64,000 nt of DNA from Corynebacterium auriscanis (GTDB lineage Bacteria > Actinomycetota > Actinomycetes > Mycobacteriales > Mycobacteriaceae): positions 2,462,572 to 2,526,571 of the forward strand of contig NZ_CP047046.1 in assembly GCF_030408435.1 (NCBI RefSeq), written 5' to 3'. Below, one piece after another: positions 8,742 to 17,195 of the stretch. The first letter of the stretch is position 1. Each line of letters opens with the position of its first letter. A model generated the notes under the pieces. It did no database searches. It was given only the letters and a program-made list of their open reading frames with translations, and was not told the origin of the DNA. Made by a program: the position numbers and the translations under genes.

Positions 8742-9764
8742 ATGAACGCTCATGATCAAGGCCGCGAGCCCACCTCCGCCGCCAGCTCCCCCATCGACAA
8801 CTCGGCCGACAATTCCTCCACCACCTCCGCCGGCAACTCCCCCACCGGCAACTCGGCCGACAATTCCGCCGCCACCTCCTCCTCCACCTCCGCGCCCCTC
8901 ACGGACAGCGCTGTCAGCCTCATCAAAGGCACCGATCCGCGGACCGGAGAGCCCAACGGCATCGCCTACGTCACGCTCAACCGTCCAGACAAGCTCAACT
9001 CGCTGACCCTCCCCGTCCTCGATGAACTCATCTCCATTGCCCGCGCCATCCGCCGCGACCGTGCGATCCGCGTGGTCATCCTCTCCGGTGCCGGCGGCAA
9101 CTTCAGCGCCGGGCTGGACTTCGCCTCCGCCCTCAAATCCCCCGCGAAACTCGCCCGCACCTTCGCACCCCGCCCGTGGCGAGGCACCAATACTTTCCAA
9201 GAAGCGCCCTGGGCGTGGCGTCGTCTTCCCATCCCCGTGATCGCAGCCGTGGAAGGCTACTGTTTCGGCGGAGGCGTGCAGATCGCCGCCGCTGCGGATT
9301 ACCGTTTTACTTCCGCCGACGCCTCCTGGTCCGTCCTCGAAGCCAAATGGGGGTTGGTACCCGATATGTCCGGCATCGCTTCGCTGAAGCAGATTCTGCC
9401 GATCGATACGGCCAAACGCCTGGCCATGACTGGGGAGATTCTGACGGGAGAAAAGGCAGCAGAGCTGGGCCTAGCCAGTGAAGTTTCATCCGATCCCATC
9501 GCTGCCGCGGAGGAGCTGGCCCATCAGTTGATTGCGCGCTCCCCGGATTCGGTGGCATACGCCAAGCGCTTGTTCGATGAAACCTGGGCCAAGGGGCCAC
9601 GCGCAACGTTCTTCAAGGAGCGCGTGCGCCAAGCGCGGTTGCTCACACTGCAAAACACCCGAATCGCGCAGAAGCTGGGACGAAAAACCAAGTCCACCGG
9701 CAATGCCCACAGCAGCGCAGACAACAGGCGATTGACGAAGTTCCTGCCGCGGTCGGTACGATAG
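8742..9764 (+). CDS. Crotonase / enoyl-CoA hydratase-isomerase family protein
   Basis: A crotonase-fold enzyme acting on acyl-CoA esters, probably in fatty-acid breakdown. The oxyanion-hole segments GAGGNFSAGLDF (about residue 115-126) and GYCFGGGVQIAAAADYRF are clear. At the acid/base position the sequence reads LEAKWGLVPDMSG, with Asp where hydratases have Glu-Gly, so isomerase or another crotonase activity is possible. The protein (340 residues) carries an unusual Ser/Asn/Thr-rich N-terminal extension of about 60 residues with a doubled NSADNS motif encoded by a short DNA repeat. It stands alone between the cas operon and nadA. A leaderless -10 box supports the ATG. Confidence 0.85.
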   Translation: MNAHDQGREPTSAASSPIDNSADNSSTTSAGNSPTGNSADNSAATSSSTSAPLTDSAVSLIKGTDPRTGEPNGIAYVTLNRPDKLNSLTLPVLDELISIARAIRRDRAIRVVILSGAGGNFSAGLDFASALKSPAKLARTFAPRPWRGTNTFQEAPWAWRRLPIPVIAAVEGYCFGGGVQIAAAADYRFTSADASWSVLEAKWGLVPDMSGIASLKQILPIDTAKRLAMTGEILTGEKAAELGLASEVSSDPIAAAEELAHQLIARSPDSVAYAKRLFDETWAKGPRATFFKERVRQARLLTLQNTRIAQKLGRKTKSTGNAHSSADNRRLTKFLPRSVR

Positions 9765-9904
9765 ACCCAAAACCGCTGTTCATGCGCGCATCAACGCAAC
9801 GCTACGCGCGGGCCACCCAGCCATAACCGGCAGACCGCGCACATGGAAATAGGACAAACGCCACGTAGACCTCAACGCAGGATCTTGTGAAAGGACGTGT
9901 ACCA

Positions 9905-11092
9905 ATGACGAATTCCCCCCTCCCGCAGTTAAAATCTGCCCTTTTGCCCAAAGTGAAACGGGAACAGGGAGTATGGGGAGGCGTCGAGGCAAACGAAGAA
10001 TGGGCCGCAGAGATCAAGCGCTTGAAGGAAGCGCGGAACGCCGTGATCCTGGCCCACAACTACCAAATCCCGGAGATCCAAGACATCGCGGATTTCACGG
10101 GGGATTCGCTGGCGCTATCGCGTAAGGCCGCGGAGACGGATGCGGACGTGATCGTGTTCTGCGGTGTGCACTTCATGGCCGAAAGCGCGAAGATCCTCTC
10201 CCCCAACAAGACCGTGCTGATTCCCGATGAGGAAGCCGGATGCTCGCTGGCGGACTCCATCAGCGCCGATGAACTGCGCGAATGGAAGGCGGAACACCCA
10301 GAGGCTGTGGTGGTCAGCTACGTCAACACCACCGCCGATGTGAAGGCGCTGACGGACATCTGCTGCACGTCCTCCAATGCCGTCGATGTGGTGGAATCCA
10401 TCGATCCTGATAAAGAAGTCCTGTTCTGCCCCGATCAATTCCTGGGTGCCCACGTGCAACGCGAAACGGGCCGCGACAACATCCGTGTGTGGGCTGGGGA
10501 ATGCCACGTGCACGCGGGCATCAACGGCGCCGAACTGGCCGAACAAGCCAAGGCCAACCCCGATGCTGACCTATACATTCACCCGGAATGCGGATGCGCG
10601 AACTCCGCCATTTACCTCGCCGGCGAAGGCACAATTGAAAAAGAACGCGTGCACATGCTGTCCACCGGCGGGATGCTAGATATGGCGAAAGCGGAAGGAA
10701 CCGCTGGTTTGGACGGGCAGGCCGGAAGCACTGGAGGGACTCGCGATACGGGCGCAACCGAAGCGGTGGAAGGCGGTGCCAACGGCTCTGGTGGGCATAA
10801 TGGCACAGCCGTCACTACCGCGCCGCGCGCGTCGCGTACGTCCCGCAAAGTACTGGTCGCGACCGAAATCGGCATGCTCCACCAGCTGCGCCAAGCCGCG
10901 CCAGAGGTGGACTTCCAACCGATCAACGACCGCGCATCCTGCGTGTACATGAAGATGATCACCCCGGCAGCGCTACTGCGATGCCTTGCCGACGGGATGG
11001 ATGAAGTTGATGTTCCGGCAGAGGTCGCCTCGAAAGCGCGCGCCTCGCTAGAAGCCATGATTGCCATCGGCAACCCGGGAAGTGGTGAATAA
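9905..11092 (+). CDS. nadA: Quinolinate synthase NadA
   Basis: NadA is a [4Fe-4S] enzyme that condenses iminoaspartate with dihydroxyacetone phosphate to quinolinate in de novo NAD synthesis. Diagnostic segments are [41 protein letters not shown] (first cluster Cys), HPECGC (second) and [13 protein letters not shown] (third), with the closing IGNPGSGE. The start at 9905 follows GAAAGGA; an upstream in-frame start at 9887 lies before this site. A 50-residue Gly/Thr/Ala-rich insert (about 10695-10848) interrupts the fold just before [10 protein letters not shown], where relatives have only a short link. It forms an operon with nadC, 3 nt apart. No nadB is seen nearby. Confidence 0.95.
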   Translation: MTNSPLPQLKSALLPKVKREQGVWGGVEANEEWAAEIKRLKEARNAVILAHNYQIPEIQDIADFTGDSLALSRKAAETDADVIVFCGVHFMAESAKILSPNKTVLIPDEEAGCSLADSISADELREWKAEHPEAVVVSYVNTTADVKALTDICCTSSNAVDVVESIDPDKEVLFCPDQFLGAHVQRETGRDNIRVWAGECHVHAGINGAELAEQAKANPDADLYIHPECGCANSAIYLAGEGTIEKERVHMLSTGGMLDMAKAEGTAGLDGQAGSTGGTRDTGATEAVEGGANGSGGHNGTAVTTAPRASRTSRKVLVATEIGMLHQLRQAAPEVDFQPINDRASCVYMKMITPAALLRCLADGMDEVDVPAEVASKARASLEAMIAIGNPGSGE

Positions 11093-11095
11093 TTC

Positions 11096-12184
11096 ATGGC
11101 TGCAATTCGGCCTCTCAACGAAAACAACACTCGCGGCCTGATCCGCGCCGCACTACGCGAAGATCTGGCCTACGGTCCAGACATCACCACACTTGCCACC
11201 GTAGATGCCCAAGAGATTTCCGAAGCGCGTTTCCTCACCCGCGAAAACGGTGTGGTCGCTGCACTGGAAATCATCGGCTGGGTCTTCGACGTCCTGTTGG
11301 AAAACGAGCCCACCTCCGAAGCCGAGGTGGCCGCGCGTGCCGAAACCAGCCCAGAGAGTTCCGCCGCTGAGCGCGCCCTCGCCCGCGAAGCCGCCGGTGT
11401 GCGCATCAACCTGCTGGTCAACGATGGTGACCGCGTCCTTCCAGGGCAGGCCATCGCCAAGGTACAGGCGCCGACCCGCCTGCTGCTGACCGCGGAACGC
11501 ACCATGTTGAATCTGCTCACGCACGCTTGTGGCGTCGCTACAGAAACCCGCCGATGGGTGGATACGGTGGCGGGCACCGGAGCCGAAATCCGTGACACCC
11601 GGAAGACCTTGCCCGGCATGCGCGGACTGCAGAAGTACGCTGTTCGCGCAGCTGGGGGCACCAATCACCGCATGGGGTTGGGGGATGCCGCGATGATCAA
11701 GGACAACCACGTGGCCGCGGCTGCGCGCCGAATTGGCGGGGCAACGGAACGGGGGAAAACGGCCGGGAAGAGTGTGGCGGCTGGAAGGTCTGCCGTGGCC
11801 GAGGTGAACGGCGCGACCGGTACCAACTCCGCGGCAGATGCCACCGCCGGCGTAATCGAGGCCCTGCGTGCCATTCGTGCCGATGCACCGCACGTAACCT
11901 GCGAGGTGGAGGTCGATACTCTCGACCAGCTCGACGCGCTATTAGCCCTCCCCCAGCCGCCGGAATTGATCTTGCTGGATAACTTCAGCGTGGGTGGAAC
12001 TATCGAAGCGGTTCGACGCCGCGATGCCGCCCTCCAAGGCCGAGACACCGTAGTCAAGCTGGAATCCTCTGGCGGATTGACGCTGGATGTGGCCCGGAGT
12101 TACGCGGAAACCGGAGTGGATTATTTGGCGGTGGGCGCATTGACCCACTCTGTCCGCGCGCTCGATATTGGTCTGGATTACTAG
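11096..12184 (+). CDS. nadC: Nicotinate-nucleotide pyrophosphorylase NadC
   Basis: NadC converts quinolinate and PRPP to nicotinate mononucleotide with loss of CO2. Recognisable are LREDLAYGPDITT, the active-site run DTRKTLPGMRGLQKYAVRA, GGTNHRMGL, AAMIKDNHV, EVEVDTLDQLDALL, LLDNFS and SSGGLTLD. At 362 residues it is about 75 longer than usual. The excess lies in two low-complexity inserts, one in the N-terminal domain (about 11308-11400, Ala/Glu-rich) and one after KDNHVAA (about 11722-11830, Gly/Ala/Thr-rich). Both fall in loops, so activity is plausible. Cotranscribed with nadA. Confidence 0.95.
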   Translation: MAAIRPLNENNTRGLIRAALREDLAYGPDITTLATVDAQEISEARFLTRENGVVAALEIIGWVFDVLLENEPTSEAEVAARAETSPESSAAERALAREAAGVRINLLVNDGDRVLPGQAIAKVQAPTRLLLTAERTMLNLLTHACGVATETRRWVDTVAGTGAEIRDTRKTLPGMRGLQKYAVRAAGGTNHRMGLGDAAMIKDNHVAAAARRIGGATERGKTAGKSVAAGRSAVAEVNGATGTNSAADATAGVIEALRAIRADAPHVTCEVEVDTLDQLDALLALPQPPELILLDNFSVGGTIEAVRRRDAALQGRDTVVKLESSGGLTLDVARSYAETGVDYLAVGALTHSVRALDIGLDY

Positions 12185-12276
12185 CCCCACCGGGCGAGGG
12201 GGTAGTCCGGCAGCGAGTTTAGCGGTTGCGGACAGAGCAGTCGGTTACGAATGCGACCCCCGCGGATCCAACGGGG

Positions 12277-12540
12277 TCATTTTCCGTAGTGGTAGCGGCA
12301 ACTAGCAATTCGGACTTCGTCATTTAACAATTTGTAAATCAACCGATGCTCGTCAGTAATCCGGCGGGACCAGTAACCGGAGAACCCATGTTTTAGAGCT
12401 TCTGGTTTGCCGATGCCTTCGTTACCATTTCGGGTGATATCGCGAATGAGGGTATTGATTCTCTTTAACGTTCGCCTATCTTCCCGCTGCCACCATAGAT
12501 AATCTTCCCAAGCGGACTCATCCCAGACCAGACGGGCCAT
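12277..12540 (-). CDS. yoeB: YoeB/Txe-family mRNA interferase toxin
   Basis: A RelE-superfamily toxin that cleaves mRNA at the ribosome. The 87-residue protein has WDESAWEDYLWWQREDRRTLKRIN, then GIGKPEALKHGFSGYWSRRITDEHRLIYKL and the C-terminal ASCRYHY. The Glu, Arg, His and terminal Tyr positions known for YoeB are all present (DEHRLIY, CRYHYGK). It follows the antitoxin gene with a 2-nt gap and lies downstream of it in one short operon. The gene is full length and appears functional. Confidence 0.95.
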   Translation of the reverse strand: MARLVWDESAWEDYLWWQREDRRTLKRINTLIRDITRNGNEGIGKPEALKHGFSGYWSRRITDEHRLIYKLLNDEVRIASCRYHYGK

Positions 12541-12542
12541 CT

Positions 12543-12797
12543 TTAGTCCTCGATCAAACCGTGTTCAGAACCACCCGAGTTTTCCAAACGATCGATCGAA
12601 TCCAGCAAACGCCGGGCGTTGGCTGGCGAACGCAGCAAATAAGCCGTTTCGCGCAGTGATTCGTAATCCTCTAACGAAACAATCACCACCGGTTCATGGC
12701 CGGCCCGCGTAACGATTGTTTCCTCCCGATTATTCACCACGTCGTCCAGCACCTGCGCATAGTTCGCGCGCGATTCAGTGTAACTAATTGTTTTCAC
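12543..12797 (-). CDS. yefM: YefM/Axe-family antitoxin
   Basis: A Phd/YefM antitoxin that neutralises YoeB and represses the operon. The 84-residue protein starts MKTISYTESRANYAQVLDDV, contains EETIVTRAGHEPVVIVSLEDYESL and ends in the acidic tail that binds the toxin. The start is a GTG with a strong AGGAGG 6 nt upstream. A perfect 8+8 nt palindrome with an AAAA centre sits immediately upstream (12808-12827), overlapping the ribosome binding region, as expected for autoregulation. Confidence 0.95.
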   Translation of the reverse strand: MKTISYTESRANYAQVLDDVVNNREETIVTRAGHEPVVIVSLEDYESLRETAYLLRSPANARRLLDSIDRLENSGGSEHGLIED

Positions 12798-12807
12798 AGC
12801 GCACCTC

Positions 12808-12827
12808 CTGTACGGAAAACCGTACAG
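12808..12827. promoter_or_regulatory. Palindromic operator of yefM-yoeB
   Basis: CTGTACGG-AAAA-CCGTACAG, a perfect inverted repeat just upstream of the antitoxin ribosome binding site. YefM operators in other bacteria contain TGTACA-type palindromes, so this is probably the autoregulatory site. Confidence 0.75.
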
Positions 12828-12881
12828 AGGGCGTTAGCCGAGGTCAAGTCCGGGGTTCTCATTGGACCTGCCTTTGACGGT

Positions 12882-13050
12882 TACGCCCACACGGGCAGGC
12901 AGCTGGGGTAGTTCGGCAGCTTGGGTTAGCTCGGCCGTCCGGGTTAGCTCGGCAGCTGGGCGCAGTCCACCTGGTTCGCTAACGGCAATGGCGGTCACGC
13001 CCACACGGGCAGGTAGCTGGGGGTAGTTCCGCAGCCCGGGTTAGCTCGGC
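12882..13050. repeat. Two 54-nt direct repeats beside the toxin-antitoxin operon
   Basis: A segment at 12882-12935 returns with a few changes at 12996-13050 (shared ACGCCCACACGGGCAGG core and a GGGTTAGCTCGGC end). The second copy includes the last codons and stop of the neighbouring phosphatase gene, so one copy probably arose by duplication from that gene end. No ORF is supported between them. Confidence 0.7.
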
Positions 13051-14339
13051 AACTTCACGTAGTCCGGCAGCGCTTCCGGCTTCGCGATGGGCAGCTTCTT
13101 CGGTTGCATGTCGAGGCCCAGATCCTTCGCGAAGATCAGTCGAGTGGATTCGTAAATCTTCTCGGAATTCTCATTCAGCTCGAACACGCGGGCGCCACGG
13201 AGAGTGTGCTGCTGCCACGTTCCATCGTGCAACCCATAAGGCGCGAACCCTGTGCCTGGGCAGTAACCCAGTTCAACACCAAAGTAATCACCCTTGTAGC
13301 TATTAATGTGGTCGTGCCCGCAGTAGATTCCCAGCACATCGCCGCGGTCGCGGACCGCGCCATAGATACCGGAGTTGAACGAGCCGTAGTACACATCCTC
13401 GTTCTTCACACCATCGATGTTGAACGTGGACTTCGCCTTAATGTGGTTGACCTCGAGATGCTTGGCTGGGCCGCCGTACCACATATCGCGGTGCTCATAG
13501 GTGGGGATATGGAAGTACATTAAGCTCGGAATTCTCGCCCCGTAACGCTGTTCCGCTGCCTTCGACGCATTGACGTACCATTCCACCTGAGCTGGTCGGA
13601 TGTAATCGTAGTGTGGAATATCATCGTTCTTCTGCACCGGATCCGCTTCCGGCAAGTAATTGCCCGAATCCAGTAGCCAGATGCCGAATGTGGCGCGAGC
13701 CTGGTCCTTAGCGGAGGCGATGAGCAGGTGGGCGTCGGAATGACCAAAAGGCCGATCAGGTGCAACGGGATTCAAGTTGTGCTTGTACTGGCGAACGAAG
13801 TCGGCCATGTGGTGCTCGTAGACACCGGTGTTCGCGTCCTCGACGGAATCTTCATCGTGGTTGCCGAAAGTGATCGCCCACGGGATGCCGCGGGTTTCCA
13901 TGGGGAGGACCACGTTGTTGATCGCCTCGTAGACCTGGCGGGGGTTCTGGGGGCCATCGGTGATGACATCGCCGTTAATGAGCGCGAAGTTTGGCTTTTC
14001 CTGGTCGAGAACCTTGCCCATGAATTCGATGGTGCGGCGGTCGGTGAGATGATCGTCCTGCGTGTCATTGAATTGAACAATCTTGAAGCGGCCATCGGGC
14101 TGGAAACGCAGCGGGAGTTGGGCTGGTGTGCCGCTCTCGCCGGGGTTGGCACTGTGGCCTGGCGTGGATGAGCCGAGGCCAGAGCCCATACTGGACCGCA
14201 TGCTTGAGCCCAGTGCAGACTGTGCTTGAGCTGCGCCGAGGATGCCAGTGGCCGCAGCGGTTGCTGCCAGTGCGGAGCTACCTCCCAAGACTGCGCGGCG
14301 ACTGACCTTGCGGGCGGGCGTGGGGTTTTCTTGCGACAC
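13041..14339 (-). CDS. Tat-exported calcineurin-like metallophosphatase
   Basis: A secreted phosphoesterase of the calcineurin superfamily, similar in layout to Dcr2/PhoD-like exported phosphatases. The N-terminus has a twin-arginine signal, VSRRAVLGGSSALAATAAA. The metal-binding blocks are FNDTQDDH (about residue 89), NGDVITDG, FGNHDED and GIYCGHDH. The last block and GNHD are intact. The GTG start follows an AGGAGAGG site about 8-13 nt upstream. It is transcribed alone. The substrate is not evident; nucleotides, phosphodiesters or phosphoproteins are all possible. Confidence 0.88.
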   Translation of the reverse strand: MSQENPTPARKVSRRAVLGGSSALAATAAATGILGAAQAQSALGSSMRSSMGSGLGSSTPGHSANPGESGTPAQLPLRFQPDGRFKIVQFNDTQDDHLTDRRTIEFMGKVLDQEKPNFALINGDVITDGPQNPRQVYEAINNVVLPMETRGIPWAITFGNHDEDSVEDANTGVYEHHMADFVRQYKHNLNPVAPDRPFGHSDAHLLIASAKDQARATFGIWLLDSGNYLPEADPVQKNDDIPHYDYIRPAQVEWYVNASKAAEQRYGARIPSLMYFHIPTYEHRDMWYGGPAKHLEVNHIKAKSTFNIDGVKNEDVYYGSFNSGIYGAVRDRGDVLGIYCGHDHINSYKGDYFGVELGYCPGTGFAPYGLHDGTWQQHTLRGARVFELNENSEKIYESTRLIFAKDLGLDMQPKKLPIAKPEALPDYVKLPS

Positions 14340-15276
14340 GGGAGGGGTTCCTCTCCTGGGTGCTAAACATTGGATTGGTGGACAATCGGAGAGGATAGGG
14401 GTTGGAGGTTACTGCGATGTTAACGCGGACCTAAATGCTTGGAGGAGCTGTGCTGGGCGGGACGGCGTTGCAATGGGTGTGGCGCGGGGCGGCGGTGCGG
14501 GGTGGTGCGGCGCGGCGGTGCGGGGTGGTGCGGTGCGGCGGTGCGCACGACCCTAGGCAGAACTTGCATGGCCATTATCAGGCTCTTTAGCTTCGTTCCC
14601 GATGCCCTTGCCGCCGAACCAACTCAGGCTCCAAACCAAGCCGCGGAATCGCACCCTGACCCCTTATCCCCTGGTTTTCCCAAAACCTTTTCGTTTCAAG
14701 CCCTGATCAGATGGGCCTCATATTTCTTCATCGACTGGCCCTCGGGCAGCAAGCGTGCACGGAAGGGGGGTCGGGTGTCCGGCCCCGATAAAACGGCGAC
14801 GAGCCGTGTTGAACTCTAGGCCAAAGGGCCACTCGAAAGATTCTTCCGCGGAACTGAAATAACCTTAGCGTGTGGCCTGTGATTCAAGCCATGTATGGAG
14901 ACTGTCCCGTCACCTTAAAAGCACGCATTTCAACAGCGCAACCGATTGATCCAGACCTCTATTTCGACCGCTTTCGACAAACAGAATTATCTTGAGGGTT
15001 CGTCTGGACAGGTAGGGTTCGCATGGACAGGCAGGAGCTACCACTCAGATGTTTCCGCATCATTGTGGGAGATAAATGACGTCAATTGCTTTCACATGTA
15101 CGATTCGCAATTGCTCTGCACACGTATAAGTATGCGATTACTAGAATGGATCGTCGATGGAAGCATCTGAAGGATGACCGAATCCCCTGTCGAATGCTTT
15201 CGACCCGGGATTGCTGGGAATATTCTGGATTCCGAATGGTGGCGGATTCCCCTCGAAAGTGCTTGGCAAATCTCCG
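14340..15276. other. Gene-poor region between phosphatase and gluQ
   Basis: About 0.9 kb without a convincing gene. It contains a G-rich array of GCGGGGTGGTGCGGCGCGG-like units (about 14477-14545) that produces spurious ORFs, a short ORF beginning ATGGCCATTATC near 14570 without ribosome binding site, a small hairpin ACGGC-GACGA-GCCGT near 14792, and a doubled TGGACAGG theme near 15005-15032. The stretch 14850-15276 is more AT-rich than its surroundings and may be a decayed gene, but no family is recognisable. Confidence 0.5.
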
Positions 15277-16419
15277 TCACGAAGACGCACTAGGAGGCCG
15301 GTTAATACCGCTCCACTGCACCGGTTCCCGCGAGAGCTTCTCCGGATCAAACGTGGCCAACGCCCTAGCGAGGACCTCATGTGCGCGGTTCGGCGGGAAA
15401 CTTGGCGCCCCCGTGCCCACTTCACGCGCCAGCTCGCACACCGCCTGCCGCGCTCCCGCGCCCACAGCATCCCCCAGCGAATCCAGAATCCACCCCAGCG
15501 CCGCCGCCGGCGACTCCACCTCGCGCAAGGTCACCGCCCCATCCCGCTTCGCCAGCCTTCTGCCCTCCGGCCCCAAAACCAGCGGGACGTGCACATACTC
15601 CACCGGTTCTAACCCCAGCAGATGCGCCACATACGCCTGCCGCGGCGCTGAGCTCAGCAGGTCATCCCCGCGCACGACCTGCCGCACGCCCGACAGGGCA
15701 TCGTCTACCACCACCGCTAAGTTGTACGCGTAATCATTCGCGTGTCCACCCGCGCCATCATCGCCCTCTTCGTCCGGCGCGCAACCCGGCAGCACGTTGC
15801 CACCGCGGCGCAGGACCATGTCATCAACTTCGTCGCGGTACACCCCATCCGTGGCCTGTGCGGAAAAAAGCTCTGCCACCTGCCACGAGTCCACATCGGA
15901 CGCCAACCGCAAAGCCGGCACCCGCCCTCGTGCACGTAGCTGGTCGCGGGCAGCGGTGCGCTGAGCGCTGCTCAACGAGCGACACGTCCCGGGGTATACT
16001 CCCGGCCTCACATGCGGCGCACGGCTAGCCTCCTGGATATCCTTACGCGAGCAATAGCATTCATACACCAGTCCGGCGGCCTGCAGTTTTCCCAGCGCAG
16101 CCGCGTAGTGGTTGAGGTTTTCTTGCTGGCTCGCCACCGGGCCGTCGTGGTCTATTCCCAACGACGCCAAGTCTTCCAACTGCCGCGCCGCCGACGTGGG
16201 GGAGGATCGCTGCGCGTCGATGTCATCAATGCGCATACGGAAGGCAAGGCCGGCGTGACGTGCGAAAAGCCATGCCAGCACCGCTGTGCGCAAATTGCCC
16301 AGGTGCAAGTCCCCGCTAGGGGACGGCGCGTACCGACCGGCGGGGCTGGCAGGAGTTTCGTCCCCGCCTGCAGCAGAAACATTCGGGTCGATGCCCGGGC
16401 GAGAGTCCGATGAGGTCAT
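15277..16419 (-). CDS. gluQ: Glutamyl-Q tRNA(Asp) synthetase
   Basis: GluQ-RS attaches glutamate to the queuosine at position 34 of tRNA-Asp. It resembles the catalytic half of GluRS without an anticodon domain: [20 protein letters not shown] (HIGH-type motif HLGN), RIDDID, the zinc site CYCSRKD...YPGTCR, and the KMSKS-type [12 protein letters not shown]. It is longer than usual (380 versus about 300 residues) owing to an N-terminal extension and an acidic Gly/Asp loop (about 15760-15790). The ATG at 16419 is chosen because TAGAAT lies 7 nt upstream (leaderless); a GTG at 16446 is the longest option. It diverges from tgt, the enzyme that starts queuosine incorporation, so the pairing makes biochemical sense. 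Confidence 0.92.
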   Translation of the reverse strand: MTSSDSRPGIDPNVSAAGGDETPASPAGRYAPSPSGDLHLGNLRTAVLAWLFARHAGLAFRMRIDDIDAQRSSPTSAARQLEDLASLGIDHDGPVASQQENLNHYAAALGKLQAAGLVYECYCSRKDIQEASRAPHVRPGVYPGTCRSLSSAQRTAARDQLRARGRVPALRLASDVDSWQVAELFSAQATDGVYRDEVDDMVLRRGGNVLPGCAPDEEGDDGAGGHANDYAYNLAVVVDDALSGVRQVVRGDDLLSSAPRQAYVAHLLGLEPVEYVHVPLVLGPEGRRLAKRDGAVTLREVESPAAALGWILDSLGDAVGAGARQAVCELAREVGTGAPSFPPNRAHEVLARALATFDPEKLSREPVQWSGINRPPSASS

Positions 16420-16426
16420 GACTTGC

Positions 16427-16432
16427 ATTCTA
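16427..16432 (-). promoter_or_regulatory. Putative -10 box, leaderless start of gluQ
   Basis: TAGAAT on the minus strand, 7 nt before the ATG at 16419. It would exclude the longer GTG start at 16446. Confidence 0.45.
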
Positions 16433-16530
16433 GGGTTTCCCTGCACGCGCTACCCGCCCCCTCCGCGTTTCCCCTTCAATCTCCCCGCTCTCCTACTCCC
16501 TAACCTCTTCCACCCCGCGCTCCACGTCGA

Positions 16531-16829
16531 AAAAGCAGAACGAAACGCACCCCCAACAGCGCACCTTCCCACCCCTACCGCCCAACCCTGTACCGCACAA
16601 CCCCGCAAAGCAGAACGAAACGACACGACAAACCGCGACATCACGCATCTCATTCTGCTTCTCCACACCAACCCCCCACCACCCCACGCTCCACGTCGAA
16701 AAAACAGAACCACACGCACCCCCAACCCCGCACCTTCCCACCCCTACCGCCCAACCCTGTACCGCACAACCCCGCAAAGCAGAACGAAACGACACCTCAA
16801 ACCACAACATCGCGCATCCCATTCTGCTT
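16531..16829. repeat. Duplicated 169-nt block with GCAGAA/TTCTGC palindromic ends
   Basis: Two copies of about 150 nt lie 169 nt apart. Each contains a 53-nt element with inverted ends AAGCAGAA...TTCTGCTT (16608-16660 and 16777-16829) and the shared inner words CGAAACGAC and CGCATC. Related elements occur at 61760-61955. ORFs read through this block are artefacts of the repeats. Confidence 0.8.
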
Positions 16830-16885
16830 CTTTACGAGGAGGGAGGGAAGAAAAGAAAGGGCGCGTTGGAGGGGAGGAAGAGAGG

Positions 16886-17050
16886 GAGCCATTGGAGAGA
16901 GGAATGGAAGAATGAGGAGCCGTTGGAGAGAGAGGAGGAAGAATAAGGAGCCATTGGAGAGAGAGGAGGAAGAATAAGGAGCCATTGGAGAGAGAGGAGG
17001 AAGAATAAGGAGCCATTGGAGAGAAGAATGGAAGAAAAGGAGCCGTTGGC
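16886..17050. repeat. 31-nt purine-rich minisatellite
   Basis: About six tandem copies of a 31-nt unit beginning GAGCCATTGGAGAGAG, at 16886, 16917, 16948, 16979, 17010 and about 17040. The middle copies are identical, the edges degenerate. The unit length is not a multiple of three and there is strong purine/pyrimidine strand asymmetry, so it is not coding. It lies in the gluQ-tgt divergent spacer, 130 nt upstream of the tgt promoter. Confidence 0.9.
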
Positions 17051-17181
17051 GTGTTGGAACGAGTAAATGAGGGGAGAAAGGGACAAAGGGAAAGAAGGAG
17101 GGAAAGTGCAGTCGTAGGAACGATCGCACGGATCGGGATCTGTTCCGCGACACGCCAACCCTAGCCTCGCGCGCGACCGAC

Positions 17182-17187
17182 TAAACT
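17182..17187 (+). promoter_or_regulatory. Putative -10 box, leaderless start of tgt
   Basis: TAAACT, 8 nt before the ATG at 17196, with no ribosome binding site between. Confidence 0.5.
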
Positions 17188-17195
17188 CATGCTCC

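Noticed and set aside
8752..9200. Alternative ORFs over the start of the crotonase gene
   Set aside because: They reflect the Ser/Asn/Pro repeat DNA in other frames; only the 8742 frame leads into the crotonase domain.
14439..14819. 126-codon ORF in the gene-poor region
   Set aside because: The first third is translated from a GC-rich repeat; an internal ATG lacks a ribosome binding site or -10 box at the right distance and no family is recognisable.
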